64,000 bases of DNA, taken from positions 22,075-86,074 of the forward strand of contig JAFWSS010000034.1 of NCBI GenBank assembly GCA_017524385.1, read 5' to 3'. A program made the position numbers and the translations under genes. Of the stretch, positions 14,516 to 24,654 are shown one piece after another (positions within the stretch are counted from its first letter, which is position 1; each line of letters begins with the position of its first letter). The stretch is from Prevotella sp. Lineage in GTDB: Bacteria; Bacteroidota; Bacteroidia; Bacteroidales; Bacteroidaceae. Below the pieces are notes generated by a model. The model was not told where the DNA came from. It saw only the letters and a list, made by a program, of their open reading frames with translations, and searched no databases.

Positions 14516-15436
14516 TCACGTTCCAACTTCCACCACCAAGCCTTCTTGTGCGAGGATGACATTTGGGAAGATGGCCTCCGCCTCCGTTTTCAACAGTTCC
14601 TCATTGTCATAACGTGAACTGTAATGTCCGAGCATCAACTTCTTGGCCCCTGCATCCCTTGCTGTTTTTGCTGCATCAGCTGCCGTGCTATGGTAATATG
14701 CGTTGGCCAGATGTTGGTATTGACTGTCATAGGTGCTCTCATGGTATAACAGGTCCACTCCCCTTATCAAGTGGTGCAAGGTGGGCATGTATTTTGTATC
14801 AGAACAATAGGCGTATGACCTCGGTGGTGACGCAGGTATGAGCAAGCGTGTGGCAGGTATGACCTCCCCCTTTTCCGTAATGAAATCCCTCCCCTCCTTG
14901 ATGGCGTCAACATAAGAAAAAGGAATGTTGTAGAACTGCATCAACTCACGATTGAGATGTGGGGATGCCGGTTTTTCTTTGAACAGATATCCGCAGCAAG
15001 GCACCCGATGGTCAAGGGGAATGGTTGAAACCGTGACGCTCTTGTCTTCATAAACCACATTCGTGGCGGTGGTGTCTACAGGATGGAAGAAAGTGGGGAA
15101 CGACAGTCTTGAACAGAAGAACTCCATCATCTGTTGAAACAACGGTTCAAACGACCCATGGGCAAACACATGGATGGGCGCCGTACGTCCGGTCAATCCA
15201 AAAGAACTGATGAGCCCTATCAACCCCAGGCAGTGGTCACCGTGCAGATGTGAAATGAAGATGTACGAGATTTGCGTGAACCTGCAATGTGCTTTTCTCA
15301 ACTGCACTTGTGTGCCCTCTGCGCAATCCACAAGAAACAATTTACCCCTCATTTCCACCACTTGGGATGATGGATGATGCTTCGTGGTTGGCGTGGCGCT
15401 GCCACATCCAAGAATATGAACTCTGAAAGGACGCAT
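14516..15436 (-). CDS. rnz: Ribonuclease Z
   Basis: 306 residues from the start at 15436, where the conserved N-terminus (FRVHILGCGSATPTTKHHPS) begins; open frame upstream overlaps the neighbouring gene and is unlikely to be used. It has the metallo-beta-lactamase fold with the zinc motif SHLHGDHCLG, the late Asp in YCSDTKYM, and His residues in YHESTYDSQ and LMLGHYSSRY. It cuts the 3' trailer of tRNA precursors to allow CCA addition or repair. Last gene of a minus-strand cluster after mazG and a lipoprotein (16-bp gap). Confidence 0.93.
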   Translation of the reverse strand: MRPFRVHILGCGSATPTTKHHPSSQVVEMRGKLFLVDCAEGTQVQLRKAHCRFTQISYIFISHLHGDHCLGLIGLISSFGLTGRTAPIHVFAHGSFEPLFQQMMEFFCSRLSFPTFFHPVDTTATNVVYEDKSVTVSTIPLDHRVPCCGYLFKEKPASPHLNRELMQFYNIPFSYVDAIKEGRDFITEKGEVIPATRLLIPASPPRSYAYCSDTKYMPTLHHLIRGVDLLYHESTYDSQYQHLANAYYHSTAADAAKTARDAGAKKLMLGHYSSRYDNEELLKTEAEAIFPNVILAQEGLVVEVGT

Positions 15437-15452
15437 GAGTGACGCCTTTATT

Positions 15453-16025
15453 TCACTTGCGCTTGTATCCGAAGATACCCTTTGTATTTTCCAATATGAG
15501 TGAGTCGGAGCCCAGTTCGATGATATCGAAGGTGTCTTTTGAAAGGATGAGTTTACCGTTGTAGATATGCCATGAGGTGTAAGGATTGGTTTCGGCCTCC
15601 ACACTCGACTCCACAACCCCTCCGTCCTTGATTTCGAAGTCGCGGTCCAGACTGGTCCATCTTCCCATGAGCGTAGTGACGTTGATGATGTTAGAAGCCA
15701 GATTCTCTTCTTCACCTATTTTGCCTATTATGGCAACCCGGTCGCCAGTGTACATGCCTCCTTTGACCACTTGGTTGACAACTTCCCCATCGTCATTGTA
15801 AACATCAGCACATACATATTGGACGGTGTCACCTTTTGATGTGAGTATGGACACGGTATTGGATGTCGCATCCACACACGTACCATATGTTGTACTGTCC
15901 CCTTCAGCGGCTTTCAGTTTGTTGGTGTTCACAGTAGGCATGTTGCCTGTGTTTGGTTTGTCCTTGCAAGCCACGATGGTGGCAGCCACGAATGCCAATG
16001 CCAGAATGGTTTTAAAATGTTTCAT
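15453..16025 (-). CDS. Lipoprotein with lipocalin-like domain
   Basis: 190 residues from the start at 16025, chosen because it gives a proper lipoprotein signal (MKHFKTILALAFVAATIVAC, with the lipid-bearing Cys at 20). After a polar linker comes an OB-like or small beta segment (YGTCVDATSNTVSILTSKGD), then a lipocalin-like domain starting at MGRWTSLDRDFEIKDGG and ending GSDSLILENTKGIFGYKRK. Substrate unknown. The start is 13 bp after the mazG stop. Confidence 0.7.
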   Translation of the reverse strand: MKHFKTILALAFVAATIVACKDKPNTGNMPTVNTNKLKAAEGDSTTYGTCVDATSNTVSILTSKGDTVQYVCADVYNDDGEVVNQVVKGGMYTGDRVAIIGKIGEEENLASNIINVTTLMGRWTSLDRDFEIKDGGVVESSVEAETNPYTSWHIYNGKLILSKDTFDIIELGSDSLILENTKGIFGYKRK

Positions 16026-16038
16026 ATGTTTTGTTTGG

Positions 16039-16830
16039 TTATTGTTTTTCCAATGCTTTAGCTTCATCCCAAAGTTGGTCCATCTCCTCTAGTGTCATCT
16101 CGGTGAGTGGTTTCCCCGCCCTGATGGAGTGCTGCTCCACATAGTTGAATCGACGGATGAATTTTTGGTTTGTGCGTTCAAGAGCGTTGTCAGGATTCAG
16201 GTGATACAGCCTCGCAGCATTGATGACACTGAAGAGGAAGTCACCCAATTCCTCGGTGGATCGCTCTTTGTCCTCACGTTCAAGTTCGGCTTCCAACTCA
16301 TCCAGCTCCTCTCTCACCTTTTTCCAAACATCCTTTTTGTCCTCCCAGTCAAATCCCACGTTGCGTGCCTTGTCTTGTATTCGGTATGCCTTGATGAGAG
16401 ATGGGAGTGCAGCCGGCACGCCAGAAAGCACTGTCTTGTTACCATCTTTTTCCTTCAGTTTGATTTGCTCCCAATTCTCCAACACCTTTTCCGCTGTATC
16501 TGCTTTGACTTGTCCATAGACATGTGGATGTCGGAAGATGAGTTTGTCGGCTTGCTTGTTGCAGACGTCCGCCACGTCGAACAGACCTTTCTCTTGTCCG
16601 ATGAGTGAATAGAAGCAGACATGCATCAGCACGTCGCCCAATTCCTTGCAAATATTGGTTTCGTCATCTCGCATTAGAGCGTCGCAAAGTTCGAAAGTTT
16701 CTTCAACGGTGTTGGGCCTTAGGCTTTCGTTGGTTTGCTTCCTGTCCCATGGACATTCCACCCTGAGTCTGTCGAGCACATCGAGCAGCCTTCCAAAAGC
16801 TTCCATTTTCTCTTCTCTGGTATGTGCCAT
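16039..16830 (-). CDS. mazG: Nucleoside triphosphate pyrophosphohydrolase MazG
   Basis: 263 residues, the usual size for the two-domain form. Each half has the EExxE...ExxD metal-binding helices: VEETFELCDALM with CKELGDVLMHVCFY, and REELDELEAELE with TEELGDFLFSVINA. PWDRKQTNESLRP near the N-terminus is a family signature. It hydrolyses NTPs to NMP and pyrophosphate, cleaning damaged nucleotides. First gene of the mazG - lipoprotein - rnz cluster. Confidence 0.93.
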   Translation of the reverse strand: MAHTREEKMEAFGRLLDVLDRLRVECPWDRKQTNESLRPNTVEETFELCDALMRDDETNICKELGDVLMHVCFYSLIGQEKGLFDVADVCNKQADKLIFRHPHVYGQVKADTAEKVLENWEQIKLKEKDGNKTVLSGVPAALPSLIKAYRIQDKARNVGFDWEDKKDVWKKVREELDELEAELEREDKERSTEELGDFLFSVINAARLYHLNPDNALERTNQKFIRRFNYVEQHSIRAGKPLTEMTLEEMDQLWDEAKALEKQ

Positions 16831-16854
16831 ATCTTTTGATTTCTTTTTTCATTG

Positions 16855-16885
16855 CAAAGGTAATCAAAGTAGTTCAGATGACAAA
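16855..16885 (-). promoter_or_regulatory. Promoter of mazG
   Basis: Minus strand TTTG (16882-16885), 19 bp, TACCTTTG (16855-16862). Textbook Bacteroidetes promoter. Confidence 0.75.
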
Positions 16886-16977
16886 AAATAAAGGTAACAG
16901 AAAACGGCTATGTGATGAAAAAAGCGTGTTTAAAGTATTTTTAGGTCGTTTTCTTCGTAAAAGGAGAAAATAATGCT

Positions 16978-16985
16978 TACTTTTG
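16978..16985 (+). promoter_or_regulatory. -7 box of the valS promoter
   Basis: TACTTTTG, 31 bp upstream of the valS start; the -33 box is poor. Confidence 0.5.
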
Positions 16986-17016
16986 CAGTTCGAATCAGAA
17001 ATCATCAAAAGAAGTT

Positions 17017-19719
17017 ATGGAATTAGCAAGCAAGTACACCCCACAAGATGTGGAGTCGAAATGGTATCAGTATTGGTTGGACAACAAACTGTTCAGTTCG
17101 AAACCCGATCATCGTGACCCCTACACGATTGTCATACCCCCACCCAATGTTACGGGTGTCCTCCACATGGGGCATATGCTGAACAATACGATTCAAGACA
17201 TTCTTGTACGTCGAGCCCGCATGAAGGGCAAGAACGCTTGCTGGGTTCCCGGCACCGACCATGCGTCCATAGCCACAGAGGCCAAGGTGGTGAACCGTCT
17301 TGCAGAGCAAGGCATCAAGAAACGCGACCTCACCCGTGATGAATTCCTGAAACACGCATGGGACTGGACTCACGAGCATGGCGGCATCATTCTCAAGCAG
17401 TTGCGCCGGCTTGGTGCCAGTTGCGACTGGGACCGTACAGCCTTCACAATGGATGAGGTGCGCAGCGAGAGTGTCATCAAAGTGTTTGTCGACCTTTACA
17501 ACAAAGGTTACATCTACCGCGGGCTACGCATGATCAACTGGGATCCCAAGGCACTGACCGCCCTTTCCACCGAGGAGGTTGAATACAAGGAAGAGCAGAG
17601 CCACTTGTATCATTTGAAATATTATGTTGCAGACAATCCCGTGTTGGACGACGAGGAAGCTCTTCGCGAGGCAGGCAACATCATCCACAAGGACGAAAAA
17701 GGTTATTATGCCGTTGTGGCCACCACGCGCCCGGAGACCATCATGGGCGACACCGCAATGTGCATCAACCCCAAAGACCCCAAGAACCAGTGGCTCAAGG
17801 GCCGTCGGGTGATTGTTCCTCTTGTCAACCGAGTCATCCCTGTGATAGAGGACCGTTATGTGGATATCGAGTTCGGCACCGGCTGCCTGAAAGTAACACC
17901 CGCCCATGACCCCAACGACTATACGCTAGGCAAGACCCACAACTTGGAAACCATCGACATCTTCAACCCCGACGGGACTGTTTCTGAAGAGTCGCCGATA
18001 TATGTAGGTATGGATCGCTTCGACTGTCGCAAGCAGATTGTGATTGACTTGGAGTCAGCCGGTTTGATGGAGCGTGTGGAAGACTACACCAACAAGGTGG
18101 GCTATTCCCAGCGCAATGCCGACACCGCCATCGAGCCACGTCTCTCCTTGCAGTGGTTCCTCAGCATGAAGCATATGGCAGAGATAGCCCTGAAGCCGGT
18201 GGTGGAAGGCGAGATGGAGTTCTTCCCTGCAAAATACAAGAACACCTACAAGAATTGGTTGGAGAACATCCAGGACTGGTGCATTTCACGTCAATTGTGG
18301 TGGGGTCACCGCATTCCTGCGTATTATTACGACGACAAGGATAATTTCGTGGTTGCAGAGAATGCCGAGAAAGCCTTGGCACTCGCTCGTGAGAAGAGCG
18401 GCAATGCCGACCTGCAGTTGAGCGACTTGCGTCAGGACGAGGACGCGCTCGACACATGGTTCTCCTCTTGGTTGTGGCCCATCTCCCTCTTCGACGGCAT
18501 CAACAACCCCGGCAATGAGGAAATCAAGTACTATTATCCCACCAGCGACTTGGTCACCGCTCCCGACATCATCTTCTTCTGGGTTGCACGCATGATCATG
18601 GCCGGTGAAGAGTATATGGGCAAATACCCCTTCAAGAATGTCTATTTCACCGGTGTCGTGCGCGACCAACTGGGACGCAAGATGTCCAAGAGCCTTGGCA
18701 ACTCCCCCGACCCGTTGATGCTCATCGACAAGTATGGCGCCGACGGTGTTCGCATGGGTATGATGCTCTGCGCTCCTGCAGGCAACGACATCCTTTTTGA
18801 CGAGACGTTATGCGAGCAAGGGCGCAATTTCAACAACAAGATATGGAATGCCTTCCGCCTGGTGAAGGGCCTTGCCGTTGCCGACATTGCCCAACCCGAG
18901 GAATGCCGCATCGCTACGGAGTGGTTTGAGGCCAGGTTGCGTCAAACCAATGCCGAACTCGACGACATGTTTGAGAAATACCGCATCTCCGAGGCACTGA
19001 TGGCTGTTTATCGCCTATTCTGGGATGAATTCTCGAGTTGGTACCTTGAGATGGTGAAACCCGCATACGGTTCTCCAATGGACCGAGTGACGATGGAAAA
19101 GACGCTAGGTTTCTTCGACACCTTGCTGAAGATGCTCCATCCTTTCATGCCCTTCATCACCGAGGAACTATGGCAGCACCTCTTCGACCGTCCCGAGGGT
19201 GCCAGCATCATGGTGGAACAGTTGGAATTGCCTGCACCAACAGAGAAGGACGCCGACATTGTCGCCGCCATCGATCGCGTGAAGCAAGTGGTTGCAGGTG
19301 TGCGTATGGTGCGCAACTCCAGGAACATCCCCCCGAAGGAAGCCCTCGACCTCCAGGTGGTGAAGACCGATGCCTACCACGCCTATGAGTGTGTCATCAC
19401 CAAGATGGCCTATCTGCGCTCCTTCAGCATCGTTGAAAGCAAACCCGCCGATGCATCCCAGTTCATGGTGGGCACCGATGAGTTCGCCGTTCCCCTTGGC
19501 AACTTAGTCAACGTGGCTGAGGAAATTGCCAAACAGGAGAAGGAACTGAAGCATTTGGAAGGCTTCCTTGCCGGCGTGGAGAAGAAGTTGGCCAACGAAC
19601 GTTTTGTGGCCAATGCCCCCGAGGCAGTGGTAGCCCTTGAGCGCAAGAAGCGCAGCGACTCCATGGAAAAGATTGCCTCGTTGAAGGCTTCTTTGGAAGA
19701 GTTGCGCAAGAAGCTTTGA
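17017..19719 (+). CDS. valS: Valyl-tRNA synthetase
   Basis: 900 residues, full length. Class I motifs: [16 protein letters not shown] (HIGH-type, about residues 42-57) and [10 protein letters not shown] (KMSKS, about 552-561). The editing domain has [10 protein letters not shown] and the ValRS-typical [10 protein letters not shown]. The C-terminal coiled coil (from about 820, [20 protein letters not shown]) binds the tRNA. It charges tRNA-Val. The start at 17017 fits the promoter and the family N-terminus. Confidence 0.97.
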   Translation: MELASKYTPQDVESKWYQYWLDNKLFSSKPDHRDPYTIVIPPPNVTGVLHMGHMLNNTIQDILVRRARMKGKNACWVPGTDHASIATEAKVVNRLAEQGIKKRDLTRDEFLKHAWDWTHEHGGIILKQLRRLGASCDWDRTAFTMDEVRSESVIKVFVDLYNKGYIYRGLRMINWDPKALTALSTEEVEYKEEQSHLYHLKYYVADNPVLDDEEALREAGNIIHKDEKGYYAVVATTRPETIMGDTAMCINPKDPKNQWLKGRRVIVPLVNRVIPVIEDRYVDIEFGTGCLKVTPAHDPNDYTLGKTHNLETIDIFNPDGTVSEESPIYVGMDRFDCRKQIVIDLESAGLMERVEDYTNKVGYSQRNADTAIEPRLSLQWFLSMKHMAEIALKPVVEGEMEFFPAKYKNTYKNWLENIQDWCISRQLWWGHRIPAYYYDDKDNFVVAENAEKALALAREKSGNADLQLSDLRQDEDALDTWFSSWLWPISLFDGINNPGNEEIKYYYPTSDLVTAPDIIFFWVARMIMAGEEYMGKYPFKNVYFTGVVRDQLGRKMSKSLGNSPDPLMLIDKYGADGVRMGMMLCAPAGNDILFDETLCEQGRNFNNKIWNAFRLVKGLAVADIAQPEECRIATEWFEARLRQTNAELDDMFEKYRISEALMAVYRLFWDEFSSWYLEMVKPAYGSPMDRVTMEKTLGFFDTLLKMLHPFMPFITEELWQHLFDRPEGASIMVEQLELPAPTEKDADIVAAIDRVKQVVAGVRMVRNSRNIPPKEALDLQVVKTDAYHAYECVITKMAYLRSFSIVESKPADASQFMVGTDEFAVPLGNLVNVAEEIAKQEKELKHLEGFLAGVEKKLANERFVANAPEAVVALERKKRSDSMEKIASLKASLEELRKKL

Positions 19720-19757
19720 CATTTCATCCATCACCCCAAATAACACATCAAAGCGAT

Positions 19758-20792
19758 ATGAGAAAGACCCTTTTGATTGCGGCAATGGCCTTGACCTTGA
19801 CCGCCCATGCTCAAAACTTGCAGAAAGGTACATACGGCTACCTTTACTGCCATATGAGCGACCGTGGAGAGTATACGTCCTATGCCTTGAGTCGTGACGG
19901 CTATCACTACGAAGACTTGAACAACGGCGATGCCATCTTCGACCCGGAGGTGCACGCCCGCATCGAGGGCGGCACCCGCGATGCTTTCATCACTCGTGCC
20001 CATAACGGGAAAGGATACTTGATGGTGACAACCGACATGTGTGTGCGCAAGTCGCATGAATGGAACAACTACGGCATCGACCTGCTCCGCAGCAAAGACT
20101 TGGTGACATGGGAATCAGTGACTTTCGACTTCCGCAAGGGCGCCTCCATCTTCTGCGACCCCGAGTCTCCCGACCCCTACAAGGACTACAGCACCATCAA
20201 CCGCGTGTGGGCTCCACAAATCTTCTGGGACCCAGACTTCGTATGGAGCGACGGCAAGAAAGGTGGATACCTCATTTATTACTCTCTTTTGAACCGTGCC
20301 GAGGAAGGTTATGACCGTATGTACTATTCGCATGCCGATGAGAGTTTCACCCGCCTCACCAAGCCCCGCTTGCTCTTCGACTGGGGCTATGCCACCATCG
20401 ATGCGGACATCAACTACCTGAAATCTGACGGCAAATATCATATGCTCATCAAGAAAGAAGGTGGGAAGCCCGGCATCTACACCGCCACCTCCGACCATCT
20501 CCTTGGCCCTTGGAGCGAACCTGTGGAGAACGACTATGTGAGTTTCGAGGGCAACAAGAAATGCGAAGGTTCGTCGGCCTTCCAATTGATAGGTGACGAC
20601 ACTTGGCGCGTGGCCTACATCGAGTATTCTTCCAACCCGAAGCATTACCGCATCTGCAAGGCCGACCAATACTTGCGTAATTTCAATTCCCCTGTGGACA
20701 TCGAGGGCGTGACGGCCCCCCAGCATGGTTCATTCATGCGCATCACCAAGAAAGAGTACAAGCGACTGAAGAAAGCGTTTCCCAACAAGTAA
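19758..20792 (+). CDS. Secreted glycoside hydrolase, GH43-like five-bladed propeller
   Basis: 344 residues from the start at 19758, which gives a signal peptide (MRKTLLIAAMALTLTAHA, cut before QN). GH43-like blocks are visible: EGGTRDAFITRA (candidate general base Asp), RVWAPQIFWDPDF, TIDADINYLKSDGKYHMLIKKE (pKa-modulating Asp) and KKCEGSSAFQL (candidate acid Glu). It probably removes arabinose, xylose or galactose from plant glycans in the periplasm or outside. It follows valS by 38 bp. No carbohydrate-binding module is attached and no PUL genes adjoin. Confidence 0.75.
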   Translation: MRKTLLIAAMALTLTAHAQNLQKGTYGYLYCHMSDRGEYTSYALSRDGYHYEDLNNGDAIFDPEVHARIEGGTRDAFITRAHNGKGYLMVTTDMCVRKSHEWNNYGIDLLRSKDLVTWESVTFDFRKGASIFCDPESPDPYKDYSTINRVWAPQIFWDPDFVWSDGKKGGYLIYYSLLNRAEEGYDRMYYSHADESFTRLTKPRLLFDWGYATIDADINYLKSDGKYHMLIKKEGGKPGIYTATSDHLLGPWSEPVENDYVSFEGNKKCEGSSAFQLIGDDTWRVAYIEYSSNPKHYRICKADQYLRNFNSPVDIEGVTAPQHGSFMRITKKEYKRLKKAFPNK

Positions 20793-20804
20793 CTTCTTAT
20801 TACA

Positions 20805-20967
20805 GGAGTTAAAGGGGAGTTAAAGGGGAGTTAAAGGGACGTATGATCACTTGATGCCATTTTGACTTCATGGAGTTATATGGGAGTTAAAGGGACGTAT
20901 GATCACTTGATGCCATTTTGACTTCATGGAGTTATATGGGAGCTAAAGGGACGTATGATCACTTGAT
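20805..20967. repeat. 11-bp tandem repeat array merging into a 56-bp tandem duplication
   Basis: GGAGTTAAAGG at 20805, 20816 and 20827 (11-bp period), the last followed by GACGTATGATC. The segment from 20827 then repeats with a 56-bp period (20827, 20883, partial 20939). Related arrays occur at 28753-28797, 38428 and 63620-63696. Non-coding spacer between the GH43 gene and ald. Confidence 0.85.
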
Positions 20968-20997
20968 TTAAAGCCCCATATGTATGTATCGATAATC

Positions 20998-21041
20998 AAT
21001 CCCGAAGGGGTGGCAGAGTTTTCTGTCTCCCCTTCGGGATT
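20998..21041. terminator. Bidirectional terminator between the GH43 gene and ald
   Basis: AATCCCGAAGGGG (20998-21010) and CCCCTTCGGGATT (21029-21041) are perfect inverted repeats, flanked by A/T-rich bases. It serves convergent transcription. Confidence 0.7.
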
Positions 21042-21091
21042 ATTAGAAGTGTCAGCTAATATCAGAGTCCTCGGCTAAGGCCTTCACCCTT

Positions 21092-22198
21092 TTACAACTC
21101 AATTGGTTCGTAAGGCAGTCCGAAGACATCAGCGACGGCCTTGAACGTGACTTTCCCCTCTACGATGTTGAGTCCTTGGAAGAGAGCCTTGTCATCCTTG
21201 CAAGCCTTGCGCCATCCCTTGTCGGCCAATGCCAATGCATACCTCAAAGTAGCGTTGGTGAGTGCTATTGTGGAGGTGTTGGGGACCGCTCCTGGTATGT
21301 TTGCGACGGCGTAATGGAGAATGCCGTCCACCTGATATACGGGTTCCGAGTGGGTGGTAGGATGTGAAGTCTCGAAGCACCCTCCCTGGTCGATAGCCAC
21401 GTCAACCATCACCGTTCCCGGTTCCATCAACTTCAGCATGTCGCGTGTGATGAGGCGTGGTGCCTTGTCGCCTGGGATGAGCACGGAGCCTACCACGATG
21501 TCCACGTCGGGAAGTTCGCGTTCAATATTGTGGCGGTTGGAATACACCGGTACGACATTGGGGGGCATCACGCTGGACAGGTGACGCAGCAGTGGCAAAG
21601 AGATGTCGGCGATAACCACCTGCGCACCCATGCCGGCCGCCACCCTGGCAGCAGCCTGTCCCACAACTCCTCCTCCCAATACTAGCACCTTGGCCGGTTT
21701 CACACCGGGCACGCCGCAGATAAGCTTTCCTTTACCTCCTTTGGTCTTTTGCAAGTAGTAGGCGCCATTGATGGTGGCCATGCGTCCTGCCACCTCACTC
21801 ATGGGGATGAGCAACGGCAGAGAGCGGTCGGACAACTGCACGGTCTCGTATGCCACACATACGCCTCCTGCCTCGATCATCGCGTCTGTAAGCGGACGGT
21901 CGCAAGCGAAATGGAAATATGTGAAAAGCACCTGCCCTTTCTTCACCAACTTATATTCTGGTTCAATGGGTTCCTTCACTTTCACTATCATATCTGCAAT
22001 GGCATAGGTCTCATCGATGGTAGGTAGTATGGTGGCACCCGCCTTCACATACTTTTCGTCGGCGAAACCACTCCCCTCGCCTGCCGTGTGCTGCACATAG
22101 ACTTCGTGTCCGTGGCGAACCAACTCAGCCACACCGGCTGGTGTCATGCCCACCCGGTTTTCATTGTTCTTGATCTCTTTTGGAATACCAATTTTCAT
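21092..22198 (-). CDS. ald: Alanine dehydrogenase
   Basis: 368 residues, family length. N-terminal MKIGIPKEIKNNENRVGMTP; substrate-binding Lys in VKVKEP and the His in YFHFACD. The NAD-binding Rossmann motif is VLVLGGGVVGQAAARVAAGMGA (about residues 169-190); DVAIDQGGCFET and HYAVANIPGAVPNTST are family signatures. It interconverts L-alanine and pyruvate plus ammonia with NAD. Monocistronic; the region 22199-22307 holds its leader. Confidence 0.95.
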   Translation of the reverse strand: MKIGIPKEIKNNENRVGMTPAGVAELVRHGHEVYVQHTAGEGSGFADEKYVKAGATILPTIDETYAIADMIVKVKEPIEPEYKLVKKGQVLFTYFHFACDRPLTDAMIEAGGVCVAYETVQLSDRSLPLLIPMSEVAGRMATINGAYYLQKTKGGKGKLICGVPGVKPAKVLVLGGGVVGQAAARVAAGMGAQVVIADISLPLLRHLSSVMPPNVVPVYSNRHNIERELPDVDIVVGSVLIPGDKAPRLITRDMLKLMEPGTVMVDVAIDQGGCFETSHPTTHSEPVYQVDGILHYAVANIPGAVPNTSTIALTNATLRYALALADKGWRKACKDDKALFQGLNIVEGKVTFKAVADVFGLPYEPIEL

Positions 22199-22307
22199 AG
22201 TCTTAAGGATTTTTTAGTTGATATATGTGGAATATGGTGCGAAATTAATGAAAAAAATGAAATGTTGATGTTATAAGCCTGTTTTTTTTCTTCCAAAGAT
22301 GCAAAAT

Positions 22308-22988
22308 TCATTCATAATCGTCGACGACGGCATTGATGAAATCCATCATGGGTTTGGCGGCAGTGAAGATTTCCGCCATCTTGTCAAGACTGTCTTCACT
22401 GTCGAAGAATTGTTCATCCACATTGTGCCAGCAACAGTAGTCCTTCATACGGAGATATTCGATATGTGCGAAGTCACGAGGGAATCCCGCCGGACATGTT
22501 TTCAAATGCTCCAGACCGAAACCTCCGCCGTTGTCAGGGCTGAAGAATTGAGTGAAACGTGGATGCCTCACCCTGCTCAGCCATTCCTCCACATTGGCCA
22601 TGATTTCATTTCGGCAAGCCGTCAGAATGTTCATGGGAAGCCAGTAAGTGCCACATGCGAGCATGCAGTTGCCAGGTTCAAGATGGATGTAATATCCCCC
22701 ATGGAAGGCTTTCTTGCCATGGGCTGCGACATATGCGCCAAGATGCCTTTTGTAGGGTGACTTGTCGGTAGAGAAACGCGTGTCCCTGTAGAACCGATAG
22801 GTGGTGTCTTTGACGGTGAGGTGGGCTATGGAAGGGTCAAATTCTGCGATGCGTGTGATGGATTTGGATACGAAGGCCTCGAATTCCTCCCTTGCGGCAA
22901 GATATTCGTCGTGATGTTCCTGGAACCATGTGCGGTTGTTGTTGGTTGTGATGTCACGAAGGAAAGTGAGGATGAGTTGTGTGTTCAT
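22308..22988 (-). CDS. DUF2461 / TIGR02453 family protein
   Basis: 226 residues. Family blocks: NNNRTWFQEHHDEYLAAREEFEAFV, TYRFYRDTRFSTDKSPYKRHLGAY, GGYYIHLEPGNCMLACGTYWLP. Biochemical function is unknown across the family. The start is 14 bp after the nth stop in the same direction, so it is likely co-transcribed with nth; that might hint at a DNA-related role but is weak evidence. Confidence 0.85.
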   Translation of the reverse strand: MNTQLILTFLRDITTNNNRTWFQEHHDEYLAAREEFEAFVSKSITRIAEFDPSIAHLTVKDTTYRFYRDTRFSTDKSPYKRHLGAYVAAHGKKAFHGGYYIHLEPGNCMLACGTYWLPMNILTACRNEIMANVEEWLSRVRHPRFTQFFSPDNGGGFGLEHLKTCPAGFPRDFAHIEYLRMKDYCCWHNVDEQFFDSEDSLDKMAEIFTAAKPMMDFINAVVDDYE

Positions 22989-23002
22989 GATGCAGTCAAT
23001 AC

Positions 23003-23647
23003 TTATTTGTCGTTTTCGATGTTTTTAGGGCAGATCTCGTCAAAAGGGCATTTATCGCATTTGGGTTTCCTGCTGGTGCAGACATACCTGCCATGTAGCA
23101 ATAGCCAGTGATGAGCGTTGGGGATGTCGGTTTCTGGAATGTTCTTCATCAGTTGTTGCTCCACTTTGAAGGGTGTGTTGTCATTTTTCCCCACCAGTCC
23201 CATTCTTCTACTGACGCGGAACACGTGTGTGTCCACAGCCATGGTGGCCTTTCCGAAGGCCACTGCCTGTACGACGTTTGCCGTCTTTCTACCCACTCCG
23301 GGAAGGCGTGTGAGTTGGTCGGGAGTTGAAGGCACCACACCATTGAATTCTTCCACCAGCATTTTCGCCATGGCAGACAAGTGCTTTGATTTGGCGTTGG
23401 GATATGAAACGCTACGCACATAGTCATGGATTTCATTTTCCTCAGCCGCCGCCATCGCTGCAGCATCTGGAAAACGTTGGAACAAGGCCGGTGTCACCTC
23501 GTTCACCCTTTTGTCTGTGCATTGTGCACTGAGTATGGTGGCCACGAGCAGTTGGAAAGGCGAATTGAAATGCAGTTCGGTGCCTACTTCCGGCATATAT
23601 TGACGGAAATGTTCAAGTATGAATGCGTATCGTTGTTTTCTATTCAT
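23003..23647 (-). CDS. nth: Endonuclease III (DNA glycosylase/AP lyase)
   Basis: 214 residues. Helix-hairpin-helix LPGVGRKTANVV contains the catalytic Lys, VDTHVFRVSRRMG contains the catalytic Asp, and a [4Fe-4S] site C-x6-C-x2-C-x5-C (CTSRKPKCDKCPFDEIC) is near the C-terminus. It removes oxidised pyrimidines in base excision repair. It is followed closely by the DUF2461 gene. Confidence 0.95.
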   Translation of the reverse strand: MNRKQRYAFILEHFRQYMPEVGTELHFNSPFQLLVATILSAQCTDKRVNEVTPALFQRFPDAAAMAAAEENEIHDYVRSVSYPNAKSKHLSAMAKMLVEEFNGVVPSTPDQLTRLPGVGRKTANVVQAVAFGKATMAVDTHVFRVSRRMGLVGKNDNTPFKVEQQLMKNIPETDIPNAHHWLLLHGRYVCTSRKPKCDKCPFDEICPKNIENDK

Positions 23648-23660
23648 GTGATGCAGAAAT

Positions 23661-23691
23661 GAAAAAGGTGCCGGACATATTGCGGCACCTT
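23661..23691 (-). terminator. Terminator of the Skp-like lipoprotein operon
   Basis: AAGGTGCCG (23665-23673) pairs with CGGCACCTT (23683-23691), followed on the minus strand by TTTTTCATTTC. Confidence 0.8.
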
Positions 23692-23710
23692 ATATTAAAA
23701 GATATGGATG

Positions 23711-24349
23711 TTACTTTTTCTTTTCTTCAGTTTTGGCTTCAGTTTTCTCGCTGGGTTTGCTCTTATATGCCTTGTTGAGGCCAGCCACCACTTCAGCGGT
23801 AACATCAAGAGCCTTGTCGGCATAGAGGATGTTGTCACCAGACTTTGCGAGTATCATTGAGAATTTCTTGTCCTTGTTGTAAAGGTCGAGGTAATGCTGC
23901 AAACTGTCGTGGAGGGCCTTGTTGAATTTATCGGTTTCCTCTTGGAAAGATTGAGATAGTTTCACACGAGTAGCCTCCAGGTTCTCATTCTGGCGTTGGA
24001 GTGCCGCTTGCTGATTCTTGGCTTCTTGTTCAGATGTGAATCCATTGTTTTGCAACTTATTCTGGAAGTTCTGAGCAGCTGCAGCCAGATTCTTCTCTTG
24101 TCCAGCAAGTTCGTTTTGGATGTTGTTGCTACGCTTCTCAAGGATTTTGGAGTATTCCTTGCAGAACTCATACTGGCTCATGATGGAGTCCACCTCGATG
24201 TAAGCAATCCTCAAAGAGCCAGGTGCTGCAGTCTGAGCTGCCACCTTTTCTGGTTTGTCATCCATCTTGTTGGAATCGTTGCAGGAACTCAAAGCAAAAG
24301 TGGCAACAATGGCAACAGCCATAGTGCGGAAAAGATTTTTCTTGTTCAT
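23711..24349 (-). CDS. OmpH/Skp-family periplasmic chaperone-like lipoprotein
   Basis: 212 residues. Lipoprotein signal MNKKNLFRTMAVAIVATFALSSC (Cys 23), then a linker, then the OmpH-type strand LRIAYIEVDSIMSQYEFCKE followed by a long coiled coil rich in Gln, Asn and Glu (about 75-150) and a closing segment MILAKSGDNILYADKALDVTAEVV, where Skp proteins return to the head. The Lys/Glu tail is low-complexity. It probably holds unfolded outer-membrane proteins. The start is 6 bp after the upstream small membrane gene. Confidence 0.85.
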   Translation of the reverse strand: MNKKNLFRTMAVAIVATFALSSCNDSNKMDDKPEKVAAQTAAPGSLRIAYIEVDSIMSQYEFCKEYSKILEKRSNNIQNELAGQEKNLAAAAQNFQNKLQNNGFTSEQEAKNQQAALQRQNENLEATRVKLSQSFQEETDKFNKALHDSLQHYLDLYNKDKKFSMILAKSGDNILYADKALDVTAEVVAGLNKAYKSKPSEKTEAKTEEKKK

Positions 24350-24355
24350 TTCTTC

Positions 24356-24583
24356 TTATTGTGTATTTTTGGTTGTTCTTGACTTCTCCCTGACGGTTTG
24401 CTTTTTCTCTCTTTGCTCCCGGTCTTGGTCGATGACGCAATGGATGCCTCTATCGCGCATGGCTTGACTATCGTGAATATGCTGTGATGTGAAAGAGCCA
24501 TTTTTCTTAAAAATCACCTTCACAGACAGCAACATCATCGCGATAGCAATAATTAACACGCTTGAGATGAGAATTTCCGTCAT
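24356..24583 (-). CDS. Small conserved membrane protein
   Basis: 75 residues. One N-terminal membrane helix (MTEILISSVLIIAIAMMLLSVKVIF) followed by a polar, charged tail with SQAMRDRGIHCVIDQDREQRE. It is of a type found in other Bacteroidales (recall, not searched). Cotranscribed with the OmpH-like gene from the promoter at 24655-24685. Function unknown; the conserved Cys is notable. Confidence 0.75.
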   Translation of the reverse strand: MTEILISSVLIIAIAMMLLSVKVIFKKNGSFTSQHIHDSQAMRDRGIHCVIDQDREQREKKQTVREKSRTTKNTQ

Positions 24584-24654
24584 TTATTATTATCTTTGCG
24601 GTCAATAAGCGCAAGATGTTGCGTCTTATGTTGCAGGTTACCGCTAAAACGTTG

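Noticed and set aside
20827-20967. 56-bp tandem repeat considered as CRISPR
   Set aside because: Units are contiguous copies without variable spacers, and no cas genes are near.
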